DNA of 64,000 nt from the NCBI GenBank assembly GCA_015501055.1, contig JADNYV010000171.1:1-64000 (forward strand). The letters run 5' to 3'. The position numbers and the translations under genes were made by a program. The notes under the pieces were generated by a model that made no database searches, was not told the origin of the DNA, and saw nothing but the letters and a program-made list of their open reading frames with translations. The stretch comes from Mucidula mucida (Eukaryota; Basidiomycota; Agaricomycetes; Agaricales; Physalacriaceae). This document shows, one piece after another, positions 33,308 through 45,574 of the stretch. Each line of letters begins with the position of its first letter. Position 1 is the stretch's first letter.

Positions 33308-35183
33308 ATTTGAAGCAGCTCAAACTGACGTGCAAACTCTGCATTGTAATCGGGTGCCTCCACCTCAGCGGCATTGTTGCCGGCGTTGTCATCGTCCTCC
33401 GGACTGATACCTCCCTCAGGCATATCCATAACCGCCTCTGTCTCTGCGGCGGCCTCACCGCCCACGACCCCGATGCTCATTTCCGCCCTCAACCGAATTC
33501 CTGGCAGAATCGTACCTGTAAACCCAGCCATCCTTGAAAGCTTGGTTAGGCGCGCCAGGTGTTGTGCATTGAACCTCAACTTCGACCGCCGATAGATGTC
33601 AATTTGGACGGCAATACGAACATCCTTCGCCTCCCACTCCACCCGCTTCGCCTCGAGATATTCATCCTCGTCGCAGATGAACGTTATGAGTCGGCGGATC
33701 TCAATGTTCAACTGCACAATCTCCTCCCTCGCCCGCTCCATCTTGAAGTACTGGTCCATCAGGAGGCGACCCCATGGTGTTGTCCAAGGTTTACCACGTA
33801 TGTCGGTTCGCGATTCTCGCAGAAGGTTGAAGTCTGACAGAAAAGCATACTCAACGACCTGATTCCAGAGTAGTGTAGGCTTTGGAGGCGTGAACGCCAT
33901 GGCGGCGGTATTGTACTTGTCAAGCGCAGTGCTGATTGCATGCAATCGCGCCTTCAGTGCGCCGGCAATGTGTTTACGCAGTTTGTAGCCTTGAAGGCAG
34001 TCAGTACGCAAATAAAACAAAACTAATGCTCACCTGTTTGCAATTGATTCATTGTCGTCAACTCGAACAGCCGTGCAATCACCAGGCTCTCCAACATGTC
34101 CAGCGCCCTTTGATATACACGCCCCTTCAACAACGTGGAGGTCGCAATCCACTCAGGGCAATCTGGCGTCCATCTAGTTGTGATAGCAAGGTGTTCCTGT
34201 AAGAGATGTACGTTGTTGATAGCGCGATCCAGCTTCTTGCCCGTATTACGCTGCGCCGTCTCGATAGAACACGTATCATCTTGGTTGTGTATGGTTTCAG
34301 CAGTGACATTCCGGAAGTGGTCCTGCGCTCGCCCAAGCTGCGCCGTCAGCTGCATCATCAGCTGAAGCTTCTGTAGATATTCCATATGAAGAGATTCCTC
34401 TGGAGGCTTGCGCTTGAGTGCGAGAAGGTGGGTTCACTCTTCCTGCAGCCACATCTTGAAGACGCCGTAGTCGGTAAGCCCCTTGGACTGCATGCTGGCG
34501 TCAAGTGTCGTCTTTCCCCCAAGAATGTCCAGAGCCTGTACATAGTTGTTAACCAAGAACTTGCCTGAATAAACATTAGCTAACACCGTTCACAAAGCTC
34601 TATTAACTCACTCAGTTGCTTGTATGTATCCACATCCTTACGACGGAAGACTTGGCTGATTAGTCGTCGTCGATGCACTGTGCTCGTATATCGTGTAACC
34701 CCAGCCAGCGCGTTCGTCCGTGAGAAGAATCTCTCGCATCCTTCAAGATCTTCGAGGCCCACACCATCTCGATAAGTTGTCAGGTTGGCTGTCTGGCAAA
34801 GTCGGTTGTGGGCGTGGCCGTGGAATAGTCCAACGAGTGAGGTATACTTGAGCTTCTCGGCTAGCTCACCTAGGGGACTGCGACTCAGAGTGGTGCCAAA
34901 CTTGCATCCGATGTCGTATCCGCCCCGTAATGACGTGTCGAGGACCTCTAGTAGATGCTCAACAATGGCAAGAGGATATTTCGCACTATTGAATGTTATT
35001 AGCAGGCAACATGCAGTTGCAAAATCCAACTTACAGCTCCCCACTTCGTATCATGTCGGCCGCGACCAGGACAAAACCATGACGGCACAGCGCCAGGAAG
35101 ATCCCCGTCTCCTCAAAGATGCCCCACATGCGAGCCGTGAACTGGTTCTTCATATTCTCCCAGCGCTCTTCGCATAGATTAGA
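33308..35183 (-). pseudogene. KDZ transposase, C-terminal part, 5' cut by the palindrome axis
   Basis: KDZ (Kyakuja-Dileera-Zisupton) transposases are common in mushrooms. Read from 35,183 downwards: LCEERWENMKNQFTARMWGI (continuing FEETGIFLALCRHGFVLV), an intron, AKYPLAIVEHLLEVL, GGYDIGCKFGTTL, HAHNRLCQ, GLEDLEGCERFFSRTNALAG, an intron, KFLVNNYVQALDILGG, then MEYLQKLQLMMQL, an intron, KLRKHIAGALKARLHAISTA, VVEYAFLSDFNLLRESR and RFNAQHLARLTKLSRMAGFT. The catalytic N-terminal region is missing because the right arm of the inverted repeat starts at 35,183. There is also an in-frame TGA at 34,434-34,436 where the family has Arg, consistent with CGA to TGA. Not functional. Confidence 0.85.
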
Positions 35184-35208
35184 GTTTGAGCTGCTTCAAA
35201 TCGTAAGT

Positions 35209-36144
35209 GACGATTAATTGTGCATTATATTTACTGTCAATGTATTGTATTATTTTTATTTTTATTTATACTGCCAACTTTGAGTCTGACAATGAGCGGG
35301 GGCGGCGGGATGATGAGCTCCTGCCCGATTTGGCAGGTGATGGAGGCGGGTGTGTCATCCGAGTGATGACGAGCCAGTGGAAAAGTTTAAGCAAGGTTCA
35401 TTCTCGATTGGGAATGGACGGCTGCGCGTACCCGCCTCTTACCCGCCAGAAGTCTTTAGAATAATTTTATTGCAAGTAGTAGTAGTAGCAATTAAAGGCT
35501 AACTAGTGCTTGACCGCGCGTTACGGTCAAGTCGGCCTAATTAGGTGTCACACTGTGATCATAGTATGGTACCTAATTAGGGGGGATCAACGGGACTATC
35601 AGGTGTTGAAGGCGATGCTTGATCAGCATCAAGGTCCTAATCGTGTCAGCCTTGAGATTTGATTGTCGCATTGACACTGTGTCGCGACTACTCAACAAAA
35701 TGTGTTCAACGGCGACCGCAGAACCTACAGAAAATTCAAGAGCAATAATTGGGTACCATTACAGTGGAAATTATGTGCTCCAGAAAAAAATAAGGGAGCT
35801 ATTCATAAGCGAACTAGACCAAAAGTGTTGTAAGTTACCAAGACGGAATCTGAATGGAATCGAGACGCGACTTAGCGCGTCTTTGGATTGTGCTTGGCGC
35901 TGAAAGTATAATACTAATATTTTCTGACGCTATAAATGTGTTCCGGGGCAAGAATCGGCTGGTTTGGCGTAGCTGCAGCCTTTGAGATGAATGTTGCATC
36001 CAAAAGAGGGTCTGTGGGAAAGTAATCGTACCACGCGGTTATTCTCGCAAAATGGCAACACCGACCATGCCTTGCCACTGTTCATATTCAAAATGTGATG
36101 CTGCGCGCACTTCGTCATGGATACTGAGCATTGTTTTGATTAAT
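35209..36144. other. Mirror of 32,365-33,301
   Basis: Inverted copy of the KDZ 3' flank, including the tail of a KDZ exon and its donor (agtttgagctgcttcaaatc then gtaagt), here without the rest of the gene. No independent gene. Confidence 0.6.
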
Positions 36145-36314
36145 TAGAGATACCGTATACGGCCGTCCACGGCCATATCCAAGCACCGCAACGGGCATGC
36201 ACCCAAACCGTGACCGTGCCGTAGGGTGGATGTCTAACGCGCTCATGGTATGTGTCCCATAACCCGTACACCGTACCGTATGGACCGTATATACGGTACA
36301 GCGCACATCCCTAC
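36145..36314. mobile_element. 170-bp foldback element, right copy
   Basis: Mirror of 32,195-32,364, same break point in gene X. Confidence 0.5.
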
Positions 36315-36450
36315 CTCCAACCCCTCATCCTCCGAGCCCTCGCCTGATAGCGCGAACTATGATTTGCCTGTCAAAGGTGCCATCGACACATCGGTCATGG
36401 AGTACATGGAGGGTGCTGTCTACATGGGCAGGAGGCGCAGCGCCTATTGA
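36315..36450 (+). pseudogene. 3' end of gene X, right inner copy
   Basis: Mirror of 32,059-32,194; the same 45 C-terminal residues are readable to the stop at 36,450. It has T for A (IDTSVMEY) relative to the complete gene, as does the left copy. Confidence 0.85.
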
Positions 36451-36749
36451 ATACATGGTGGACTAGTCTCTAGGGCCGAAACGAATCATCATCATCATTG
36501 CCCCGGCACTGCCAAGTTCAAGAATTCTAGTCTGTCTCGCGCGAGATACTCTGAATTTCTACGATTTTAGTTACTCCTACGTATTGTTCCCCCCTCCTCG
36601 TCATGGTCATTAATATTGAATACTCTGTAACGATACTGTATCATACAACAACGCAGTTAGCGCTAATAGATAGGTACTCTCCTACGAGTATTCAGTGTAG
36701 CGTAGGTATCCCGACTGTCTTTGTTTTCATGCAGTTGGTATTTATGGTA

Positions 36750-36997
36750 TACTGTAGTGTTTCGACCGTAACTTCACAGCCTGTGACCCATTATGGTCTG
36801 AAGTTACAGCGAACAGCTTCACAGACCCTTAAATTGCCTTTTTTGGACAGTTCCGCTTATAGCGGGACCTGAAATTTCCTTATTTGGAGGCTCGTGCCTG
36901 ACCAAAGTGGTCCGTGACCCGTTATGATGTATATATAGCTTCACTTCAAAGACCCCCGTGACCCGTTATGTGAATTTGCGGTCGAAACACTACAGTA
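36750..36997. mobile_element. 248-bp Tc1/mariner-like MITE, right copy
   Basis: Mirror of 31,513-31,760 with the same TA flanks, so the insertion predates the inverted duplication of this segment. Confidence 0.75.
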
Positions 36998-37607
36998 TAC
37001 AGTGACGGCCAAAATATAGCGACCGCCTTGATGATTGCCGTTTTGAGCCGGGTAGCGGCCATAGCCACTCAGATCTTTTTGTGTATGTTGAGTACCATTA
37101 ATTGAGAGCTCATTTGTACCATGAAGCCATGCAAGCTCTATGAAGAGCACAAGAAAAATGAGATTCAAAAAGGGGGTCAAAAGTTAGAAATTGCTGTGGT
37201 GATGTAAGAGGAAATGTGAGACCAGAGGCAGAAAGAGCTCGTAAATGCAAGCCTGATGGACCCAAGAATCATGCAAATCCGTTCAGAAACTTGGTTTTGA
37301 ATTTGCGGGTTTTCCGTACCTCAGCAGTCCCGCCAACTTCCCAACTCAGCCGTTCATCGACACGTCACTCTCGTTTTCTAACAACAGCTGTACTGAGATG
37401 TCGAGATGCCGCGAATCCGCGGCCAAAATTAGGAACTGACTTCGGTATTTGTTGTTGTTGTTGTTGTTGTTGTATTGCTTGCACTACAGCCAATTGAGTT
37501 TGAAAAGTTCGTGTTATTAGTATAATATCCGCGATATAGTAAACAACGTCCAAGGGTATATATACAAGGTCCAAAAGATGTGAAAGCAAGCAAACTGATC
37601 GTTATTA

Positions 37608-38425
37608 TCAATACTGCGAAATGGAAAGGCGCTCTGAAGGATATTTGCCAGTGGCAAAACCTTTGAATCTTCGAAGTGTATTAGCGAACCTGGAGTGTAT
37701 GGTGAGTAAAAAGAAGACGACACAGTGAAAATGCACACATACCTGCCACGAGCAGTTCGTCTAGTAGATCGTATTGGTCCACTGATGCTACCCAACAGCG
37801 GAGCCGATTTCGTCGCTGGGGCAATCTTCACTGAGGACGGACGTGCCTTGCGTACTTCGACGACGTTTGAACACTGCCTCTGCGAAGCCATTGGGATAGC
37901 GGAGAAAGAAATCTCCTCTACTGTCGAAGGTGGCGCATCACTAGCGACAGCCGTAGATTTCGACTGCGGATGTAAAGTCTCCACTGAATCTCTCTTCGAC
38001 ACGAGATGGGAGTAATCAGGTTCCACAGACCGCGGTGGGTAGTCGGGAGGGAAATCGCTGATTTGGTTGGGGCGTGCGCCAACATTCTTGGTCGTCGCAA
38101 GCGCAAGGCGGTAGAGGAAGTGATCCCAAGATTCGGCGGCAGGTTGCGATGAAGGCTTAGGGGCCGGTCGACCGGTAGCTGCGGTAGGTGCCAGAACTCC
38201 TGGGGCGGTCTCTAGAGGCCCAATGGGCTGCTCGACGGTGCAGGGATCGATAGCCCGGAAGTCGAAGGGCTCATCCCCAAAGACAGAGCGCTGCATGTAT
38301 GAATGGGGTGCGCGTGGTTCGGTGTTGGGGATGCCGCGGAGTAGTTGGCCGTAGCGGGCGGGGATGGGGCCGATGGGAGGGGGGGAGAAGGCTTCGGCAT
38401 CGACACTGTTGTTGATGAGAACCAT
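37608..38425 (-). CDS. Gene P, unit 3 (254 aa, Pro-rich, function unknown)
   Basis: Exons 37,743-38,425 and 37,608-37,689, joined by a 53-bp intron (donor gtatgt, acceptor cag), give 254 residues. Reading through the intron would give a longer but less likely C-terminus; the spliced end is basic (TARGRFANTLRRFKGFATGK...SISQY). The N-terminal half is Pro-rich (SPPPIGPIPARYGQ, PRAPHSYMQRSVFGDEPFDF), with SWDHFLYRLALATTKN in the middle and a Ser-rich stretch after it. No signal peptide, membrane segment or known domain. TATA box at 38,484-38,491. This is the uninterrupted counterpart of the broken unit 2 gene. Confidence 0.6.
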
Positions 38426-38483
38426 TGTAAATAGGAGTTGCGAGAACGAGTGGGTTTAGGAATAACTCACCTTCGCGACTAGG

Positions 38484-38491
38484 TTTATATA
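38484..38491 (-). promoter_or_regulatory. TATA box of gene P, unit 3
   Basis: TATATAAA, 59 bp before the start at 38,425; the intact ACTAGGAC site lies just upstream, showing the state before transposon insertion in the other arm. Confidence 0.55.
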
Positions 38492-38502
38492 GTAGTCCTA
38501 GT

Positions 38503-39860
38503 GTCTAGGTTTGAGTTCGATCGTTGAGAAGTGATAGACCAGACATCAATCCTGTGTGTCTCAGTTATAAACCGGTGAGGCGATGCCGCCGGTAGGACTC
38601 AGAGCTGGGTCCACAGTGGATCCTGGCAGTGGACTGGAGAAAGAAGATATCTCCGGTGGACTAGTAGCCAAAATTGGTTTCAGAAATGGGAAGCTCGTAT
38701 ATCAGGAGTCAGGACTATCTCGTGAAATGGTATTTGTGAAAGCGACGGAAGGAAGCTGATGGGGCGACCAGAAATTGCCATGCTTTACAAAGTGGTAAAA
38801 GTTCTTGAAGTCGGAGGTAGGAAGCCAAGGTTGATGATGCGGTAAACACGGTCCGCGGAACGCTTGCTTTCATCCCTCATCACTGGTCATCCGCAAGAGT
38901 CATCTGAGGCTGGTGGAAGCTGTCCTGACGGATACATTTAAGCCTGCCCTCAGTGCTAATGGAGGTACGTCGACCTAATGTTATTCTAATCACTGAGAAC
39001 GTACTCCTCCAACTTGCCAAAACTTCGACAAGCTGCCAAGCGCGTTCGCCTGATACACCCGAATGCAACCCCTTCCCAGTCTGCCTCATGTGTATGGTAT
39101 ATTTTCCGCGTCTAGTACGCCATCTTGACGTATCTCGTTCCCTCTGCCTCTGTGCTACTTGGCCGACTTTCAATGGCCGATTGTTTTCTTCCAATGCCAA
39201 TCTGTCGAACTGCCTGGTTGAAGACACGAGCGAGGACCAGTGCGGCGTGCATAATTTCGGAAACGTTGCCGTGGCAAATCGTTTAGTACTATCGAAGCTT
39301 GTTGTCCGCGCAAATGTTCTTTTCATTTGCTTGGTTCCTCAATCATTTTTGTTCAGGCCCAATGTTCGTCAACACGTCACGAATTCGCGTTCAGACCTGG
39401 ATGAGACAAGGATATAGGCGCGTTGGTAAGTTGATTTACCACGAAGGTAACAACATATTTGCACCGCTTCGCCTTATGACGAGACGCGCTTCTGAAGGCT
39501 GCATCCCGACGTTGGGCTGAGATCTCTCCGGTGTCTCAGCTTGCACTGCATCGGAGTTAACGAGAAAGTCTCCACGGAGCTGCGATCGCTGTATGTGGGT
39601 CCAAGTTGAACTTTTCTCATTCAATCACTGTACGCTAACTGTTCTTCTCAGTACGTAGTAGTATCATCTGTGTATTGCATAGCACAGACGAGATGCACCT
39701 TCACAGGATGGCTCTAGATTAAGGATTACAGACTCTTGGTTGTAGGATTCGCCAGACCCTTTGCCCTACCAGTCAATCAAGAGAGACTGTCTCATTGAAG
39801 GTATTGGTATAAAAACCTCTTCCCAGTGGTGCGTAATGCCAAAATTGAACCATCACCACA
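38503..39860. other. Inter-gene segment of unit 3
   Basis: Mirror of 22,558-23,915 with very few differences. Same overlapping frames (38,880-39,326 minus, 38,953-39,417 plus), coding status open. Confidence 0.4.
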
Positions 39861-40710
39861 ATGTCGACCAAAGATTATTACTCTGCTTCCGGTGCCTCCT
39901 ACACCTCACTCATACTTGGTGTCATTCAAAGCTCAGCCGGCGTCACAATCGTACGTTCATATTTCGCGTCTCGTTTACTCATCTCTGATCTGCGATCTAG
40001 AGTGTTGCCGCTGTGGCTGCATATAAGCTGTTTCCATCGCTCTGCCCTCCTGCTCCCGAGTTTCGTCGTACACCGTCGCCTACCTGCAATCAGCGTCGTT
40101 CGCGGCGCTCGTCAGTTGACACCATGGCAACGGAGGCGTCGGATATCTCACTTGATTCGGTTTCAACATTGGTTGAACCGGAAAACAAGCGTAAACGCAG
40201 ATTGTCTGCTGGTAAGTCTACCCTTAATACTTCAACCGCGCGAAGTCTCACTGTATACCAGCTTCCCTCAGCGAACCATTTATCAAACTGGCGAAGACTA
40301 CTAAGAACGAGATACGTCCCTTGACGCGCAGAAGCTTTACTGCCATCTCGTCTCCTTTCACCGCGTCTACCACATCGCTCCACATCCCTCGCGCCACTTC
40401 TACCCATGTGAAGGCGGCTATTAAGAACGCCAGGCGTAATTCAGCGGATATGTTTCTCCTTCATCGCAAGACAGCTGCGCCTTTTACCGCCGACTTCATA
40501 GGGGACGGTGTCGTAGAGCCTTCCCCACTTGTTAGACAATGGTGCTCGCTTGTTCCCGAGGAGTGCGCTCTTCTCGAACAGGAAGTGGTTGAGCCCTTTG
40601 TCGAAGAATCGCTGTTTGTTGAAGGGCTGTCGTCAAAGAAGAGGAAGGTGTTCAGACCAGTAAAGATGGGTAAAAAGATTTCGCGAGTCTATGTGCAAGT
40701 CTTTTCGTGA
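39861..40710 (+). CDS. Gene Z, unit 3 (249 aa, function unknown)
   Basis: Exons 39,861-39,950, 40,001-40,211 and 40,262-40,710; both introns are 50 bp with gtacgt/ctag and gtaagt/ccag borders. 750 coding bases without a break. Protein matches unit 2 throughout as far as I compared. This is the clearest open copy and the reference for the others. The start is the first ATG with a good context (caccacaATGTCG) and is conserved in all copies. Confidence 0.6.
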
Positions 40711-41159
40711 CTATCAATCCTTCTCGATATTTCATACCCTGTTAACTTAGTAGTAATACCAAGATGCTCATTATCACTTTATGTGGGACTTCTAAAGCAC
40801 AGGGTAGTGCCGGGTTAGCCTGGTGAGGCGGCTCTAGTAGTTGCGGTATTGTCTCGTGAACTCGACACGCACTATAGAGTGTCGGGTTGAGCTCGATCAA
40901 TGTGGGTCTATGTTCCAATTCGGCACACACCGTCTGCACGATCATCGAGTTTCGTGTTTGTTGGCCATAATACAAAAGCTCCTTGATCAGACTGAAGTGT
41001 ACCGTATACTTCATGTGAAGCACCTTATCGTTGGCTTGGTCACTGCGACTGCTGCTTATGCCTGACAGTGTTGTCCGGCGGTTAGGGATAGTTCGACTAT
41101 CAGAAACTTGTAAGTACACAGTGTTAGTTGTACTTTTTGTGTCTGCTTAGTTTTGTTCA

Positions 41160-42970
41160 CATCTCTCAGGCGCCGCACTGTGGCAGCAAGCCAGTCAAAC
41201 GATTGGTCCAGAAAAGGCAGGTTGCTTATGTCTGGGGAACTTTCGACGGGATCGCCTTGGCGTCGACGCTCGAACTGTTCCGTGTCTTTGCGCTCTCAAA
41301 CAGGTTCAAGTTTCTGCCAGTAAATTTCTTCAAATTTGTTTTGGAAAGTCGTCCTGATTTGTTCCCTAGGTTCGTCAAGAAGAGAAGCTAGAGCTTGCGA
41401 AGCTGCTCGATTGCTTCCCCATCCCGGTCAAAGAGAGTTTTGAGGAATCGGCGGCCAAGACTAATGTGCGGTTCTTTGGCTCGGCAGTTCAAGAGTGTAC
41501 CGGCCGATGTTAATCGTAAAGCAGAAGACAAGCAGTTTGTAAGCTGCACATTTGCTTCCTATTTGATTGTCTTTCTGACATTGTTCTATGGCAGTCATGG
41601 TATTAGTACTTTGACCTGGTCAGTATGGGCGACCTATCTGAATGAAATCGCTTTGATTTCTGAATAAGAGTCCTCCAGACATTTGAGAGCTTATTGACAT
41701 GGTGAATGCTGGACGATTCTTGCATCGCCTTGTTGACAACTTCCCAAAGTTACAGTGCGTCGTTGCGTTTCCCGCCCTTCACCTTTGCTTACCAAGCTAT
41801 ATAGACTGTCGGCCCTCTCACACGCTCTTTATTACGCACCAACCTTTCCATTATTCCCGATTTCCAGTGGGATGAAACGGTCCATGGTGCTGCCGAATGC
41901 TTCTTGATCCCCACGTTGATGGAGAGGTTATACTCTTCCGTGACACGTTCGTCCTTTGCCAGCGGTGTTGCGAGGACGAGCACAACGTCACCATAACCGA
42001 GTCCGTGTTCCAGTCCGTCTACTCCTCTATGTTTCCATCACTGACCGATGGTTACATTCGGAGACTCGTCTCATCGGTTCGTTCAACCACTCATACCTTC
42101 CCGAGAAATTCTCCAACGAGTCGCGATCTCCAAACTCTGCGTTTCTCAGATCTGCAGCCCGACTATCACGATGTGCCACAAGATTGAAACACGACCTGAG
42201 GTCTTCCAAGCCTTGTGCAACTCGGACGGAAACATCTTTGTTGGCGTTCCGACAGGCAGTGGCCATTAGTTTGCGCTGAGTTCGCACTTCTTCGTCTGTA
42301 GGAAATGTACCCACCGCAGGCAAGCCTTTCCTTTGACGACATTTTGTGACAATGTTAATGATAACTCTAGTCGGACGTCTGATCTCCTCGATGGCGCCAA
42401 CAGGTTCCTCATTTCAAGCTTGAGGTACGCCTTTGCTGCCTTCTGTTGTCGGGGACGTGAGCCTCATTCTGGTGTAGGTCATCAAGCGTTGCACTGCGGT
42501 GGGGATCGAGTCGCTATATGATATCTTGGAAATGTCGGAGTACGACAAGCGAAGTAGTTTTCGCAGCTGTCTACGGCGTACATGTATGTTGCTTAGGTTC
42601 AATTTATATAAACAAGATGTTGCTATCTTTGTGAATTCATACCCAACACTCGATGTCAGCGACGAGCTCGTCAAGGACGAGTACACGGCCGGCGCGCCTA
42701 TCATGCTCCAAGTGACCAAGTCTTGCTGTCATACGATGTCGACGAGGACGACGAAGATGCAGATCAAAATGTCGTGGCGCCTTACTAAAAGGTAGCGAAC
42801 TGGTGACTCGTTGTGGGGCGAGCCGTCTACGGGGCAGTTGTAGGTGATCAAGCCGGTGACGGTGAACCATAGTTTTGCGATGAAGCTGCAGCTTAGTCTG
42901 TTGAAGGGCAAGCATAGTTTGGAGCGATGCTTATGGTGGTGCTGACCATGATATTGGGTTGGACGCGTTA
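41160..42970 (+). pseudogene. Brr2-like helicase pseudogene, copy D
   Basis: Mirror of copy C. The same pieces can be read, and the same parts are missing, so the deletion happened before the arms were duplicated. After VNSYPTLDVSDELVKDEYTA it continues LSYDVDEDDEDADQ, VVAPY then a stop, and ends near KHSLERCLWWC/MLMVVLTM, which resembles the end of the second Sec63 domain. Confidence 0.78.
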
Positions 42971-43144
42971 GAGAATACGGCCGATGATAACGGTGCATGT
43001 AAAGGCTACAATTTGGCACTACTACTAGACTGTATATTATTTGCATATACTCGAGTATCTAGGCGGGCCGTAAACTCTTCCGAACCGACACGAACGTATC
43101 TGAAGGCACTCGATGAGCTCGAAAGTAGTAATCTAGAAGGTGCC

Positions 43145-45574
43145 TTACCTTAGCGGTGTCTGATCAAAGCCTGACGCAGACAAGCTGACGATATCAGGTA
43201 TTGCGGAATCCTTTAATAGGCGGGCAGTCTCCATGAATCTTGCCTCCCGCAATGGTACACCAGCACGGCTATCGGTCGTTGTTCCAAGAAGATAGAACGC
43301 CAATGCGCAGAGCGCTATACCGCATAGCACGGTGACCACCGCTTTCCATTGGACGATCTGCAGTCTCGCCCGTGTTTGGTGTGTATAGTATTGTGCAGCG
43401 GTAGCCAGCGTGGAGGTATAGTTCTCGGGAACAGACTGGCATTGTTGGTAGGGCCAATCGTAAGCGAACGGTTGGTCGCAGAGCTGCCATATATTCCAGA
43501 GATAGCTGGCAGTCATGTTAGCCAACATGTTCTCGAAGAACGCGAGTGAGTGATTCGCTTGAAGGATATGAAGAAGGATGCCAGACATGACGTTCCGGTC
43601 CTGCTGGGATGTATTATCGTCGTTACTGCAAGGGGCGGGTACAAACATTTCGAGGAATTCGTTCGCGAGGAAGTCGTTCCCATCACGAGGATACACTGCC
43701 GAGAAATCATCCCAAGCATGAGCGGCGGAAGGCTCTAATTGAGAGCTTCCATCAACCAGCACCCCGGTGGAATTGAATGAAAGCTTCGCCTTTGTTGTTC
43801 GAAGAGTACAACCGAGTGCTTGAAAATGCCAGGTGTTGCTCTCAGCGATGCACTCGGTGTGGTCTCGGAAGTAGTCCACACATTCGGCAGAAGCGTCATC
43901 GAGTTGGTTGCTACTGCAAGCGCTCAGACAATCGTCAGCCGCAAGAAGGGACGTGACATTGACAGACGCAACCGATCCAGTTGCGTCATGGAGTAACAAG
44001 TCTCTGTCGGGCGTAGCTACAACCATGAGGACTTGGTTCGATGCTCCCTTATATCCATCTTCAGCATGCCAATCATCGAAAGACCAAGGCTGCAACAAGA
44101 GATCGAAACTATTGTTGTAGATTTCGACATCGAAGAGCAGGGGACTCAGAAGTGTACTATTGAACAAGGAAGAGTTCAGAGTTCCATAGGGAGGTCGATT
44201 GCTCAAGCTGACAAAGTGAGCGAACTCAGTGTGATTGTTGGGAGGCCATCGAACATAATAGTTGTCGGAAGAACCATTGACCATATCACCCGGAGGGCTA
44301 AAGAAACTGTCTTCCGGCTTGATATGCGAACAATGCACATTCATCTTTGTGCCGTTCACATTGACTGGAAAAGAACGGTTACATATGGTTCGACATGTAG
44401 TACCCCTCTACGCACCTGTGTCAAACGGACGAGACGAATCCGGGATATCGTAAAGAACGCTGCAAAACAACGTCAGAACAAAGTTCTTCAAAATGGCTGA
44501 CCCAACTCACTTGCCAATGAGTCCGGAATGGTGCGTTTCGTTAGCGAAGATATCCGGACGAAGAGTTCGTGTGGAAGTCTTAACAATGTCGTAGAGCTAA
44601 GGATGTTGGGAAACATAGATAGGAAGTGAACTCACCTGCCACAAGTCTTGAAACTTGTAGAAATCAGTATTTATGTCTTTCATGCTGGAACAATTATGTG
44701 GTTGGTGATCCCAGTGAACCAAATTGGGATACTCGAATGGTACGAGGTGTTTGTATGCCGAACCATTGTTTGTCGCTGTCATTTTGTATACTTCAACCCC
44801 TAAAAACAGTGCCTTGTGAGGTATGTACCACCTGCACTAGTAGGTGTGACTCACCGAGGACGCTAGACGACGTCAGTTTCAAGATCTCGCCCGCGATGAA
44901 GTAGAGAGGTATACCGAAGAGGACACTGCGCGAAATTTGTCTGAAGCGATGCATATGGAAGAGACCATTCATAACGGAGGGTCCCACTCCTCCGTACCAG
45001 GCTTGAAGCCGATAGTCGAGGTCAATGATAGAACGAGCTAAGTTCTGTGTCAGATGTATACTTCTACGGAATAGGGAGCTCACGGTGTCGGATAGCAGCA
45101 TCGATCGCTACCGCACTAGACAGCAAATACAAAAGTGAAATGGATGCCGTGAAGAAAATCTGCACCACGATGGTAATAGTACTGGTGACTTGGCTGACCT
45201 GAACACCGTGAGTGGAGAGTAGTTTGCTTGTTGACTGCGGACTTACATTTTCAACTTCAATTTCTACCTTCCGCTCCCCGTGTGTCAACGAAACGATGAG
45301 CGTAAATATGCTGATAAGTAGAAGCGTTGCGTGCAGAAGATGGACCACCATCAAGCGAAAAGAAGATCGCCAAACAGGTCGTTGTCCTGGAGACCTGTCT
45401 CTCCGGAGACGCCAGTCCTCTAGCAGCTCTCCACGTTCCACGAGAGTACTGTAGAACTGTTAGAAAAGACGTAAAGGCATGGAGGGTGACGAACGAAGAA
45501 GCATAGTCCAATGGATTAAGCTCAAGCTCCACACCTGAACGATAAGTCATTGCTGAGACAGACGCGGATGCCAT
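43145..45574 (-). CDS. Large putative membrane protein, right copy (open)
   Basis: Starts MASASVSAMTYRSGVELELN at 45,574. Early exons encode several hydrophobic segments (LLHATLLLISIFTLIVSL, QIFFTASISLLYLLSSA, SVLFGIPLYFIAGEIL). The last exon, 43,145-44,364, is a single open frame of about 406 codons, rich in N-x-S/T sites and Cys, with a hydrophobic segment near the end (VVTVLCGIALCALAFYLLG) and a short cytoplasmic-type tail. This suggests an integral membrane protein with a large glycosylated outer domain. I do not recognise the family. Some middle introns (around 44,990-45,090) are uncertain. It lies tail-on to Brr2 copy D and next to the Bem46-like remnant. Confidence 0.6.

Larger units (their letters stand above)
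8787..33326. repeat. Left arm of the giant inverted repeat
   Basis: This arm is the reverse complement, with indels, of 35,183-52,984. Paired features check base by base: 33,045-33,302 with 35,207-35,464; 32,059-32,259 with 36,250-36,450; 23,092-23,538 with 38,880-39,326; 21,708-22,097 with 40,321-40,710; 16,837-17,154 with 45,257-45,574; 11,786-12,043 with 49,804-50,061. The inner edge is at 33,326, where both sides share gcagctcaaact and then diverge. The outer edge is near 8,787 (caacgtcca). The arm carries a 6.1-kb insertion at 23,924-30,007 that the other arm lacks. Identity is very high in many blocks but low in others. Confidence 0.92.
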
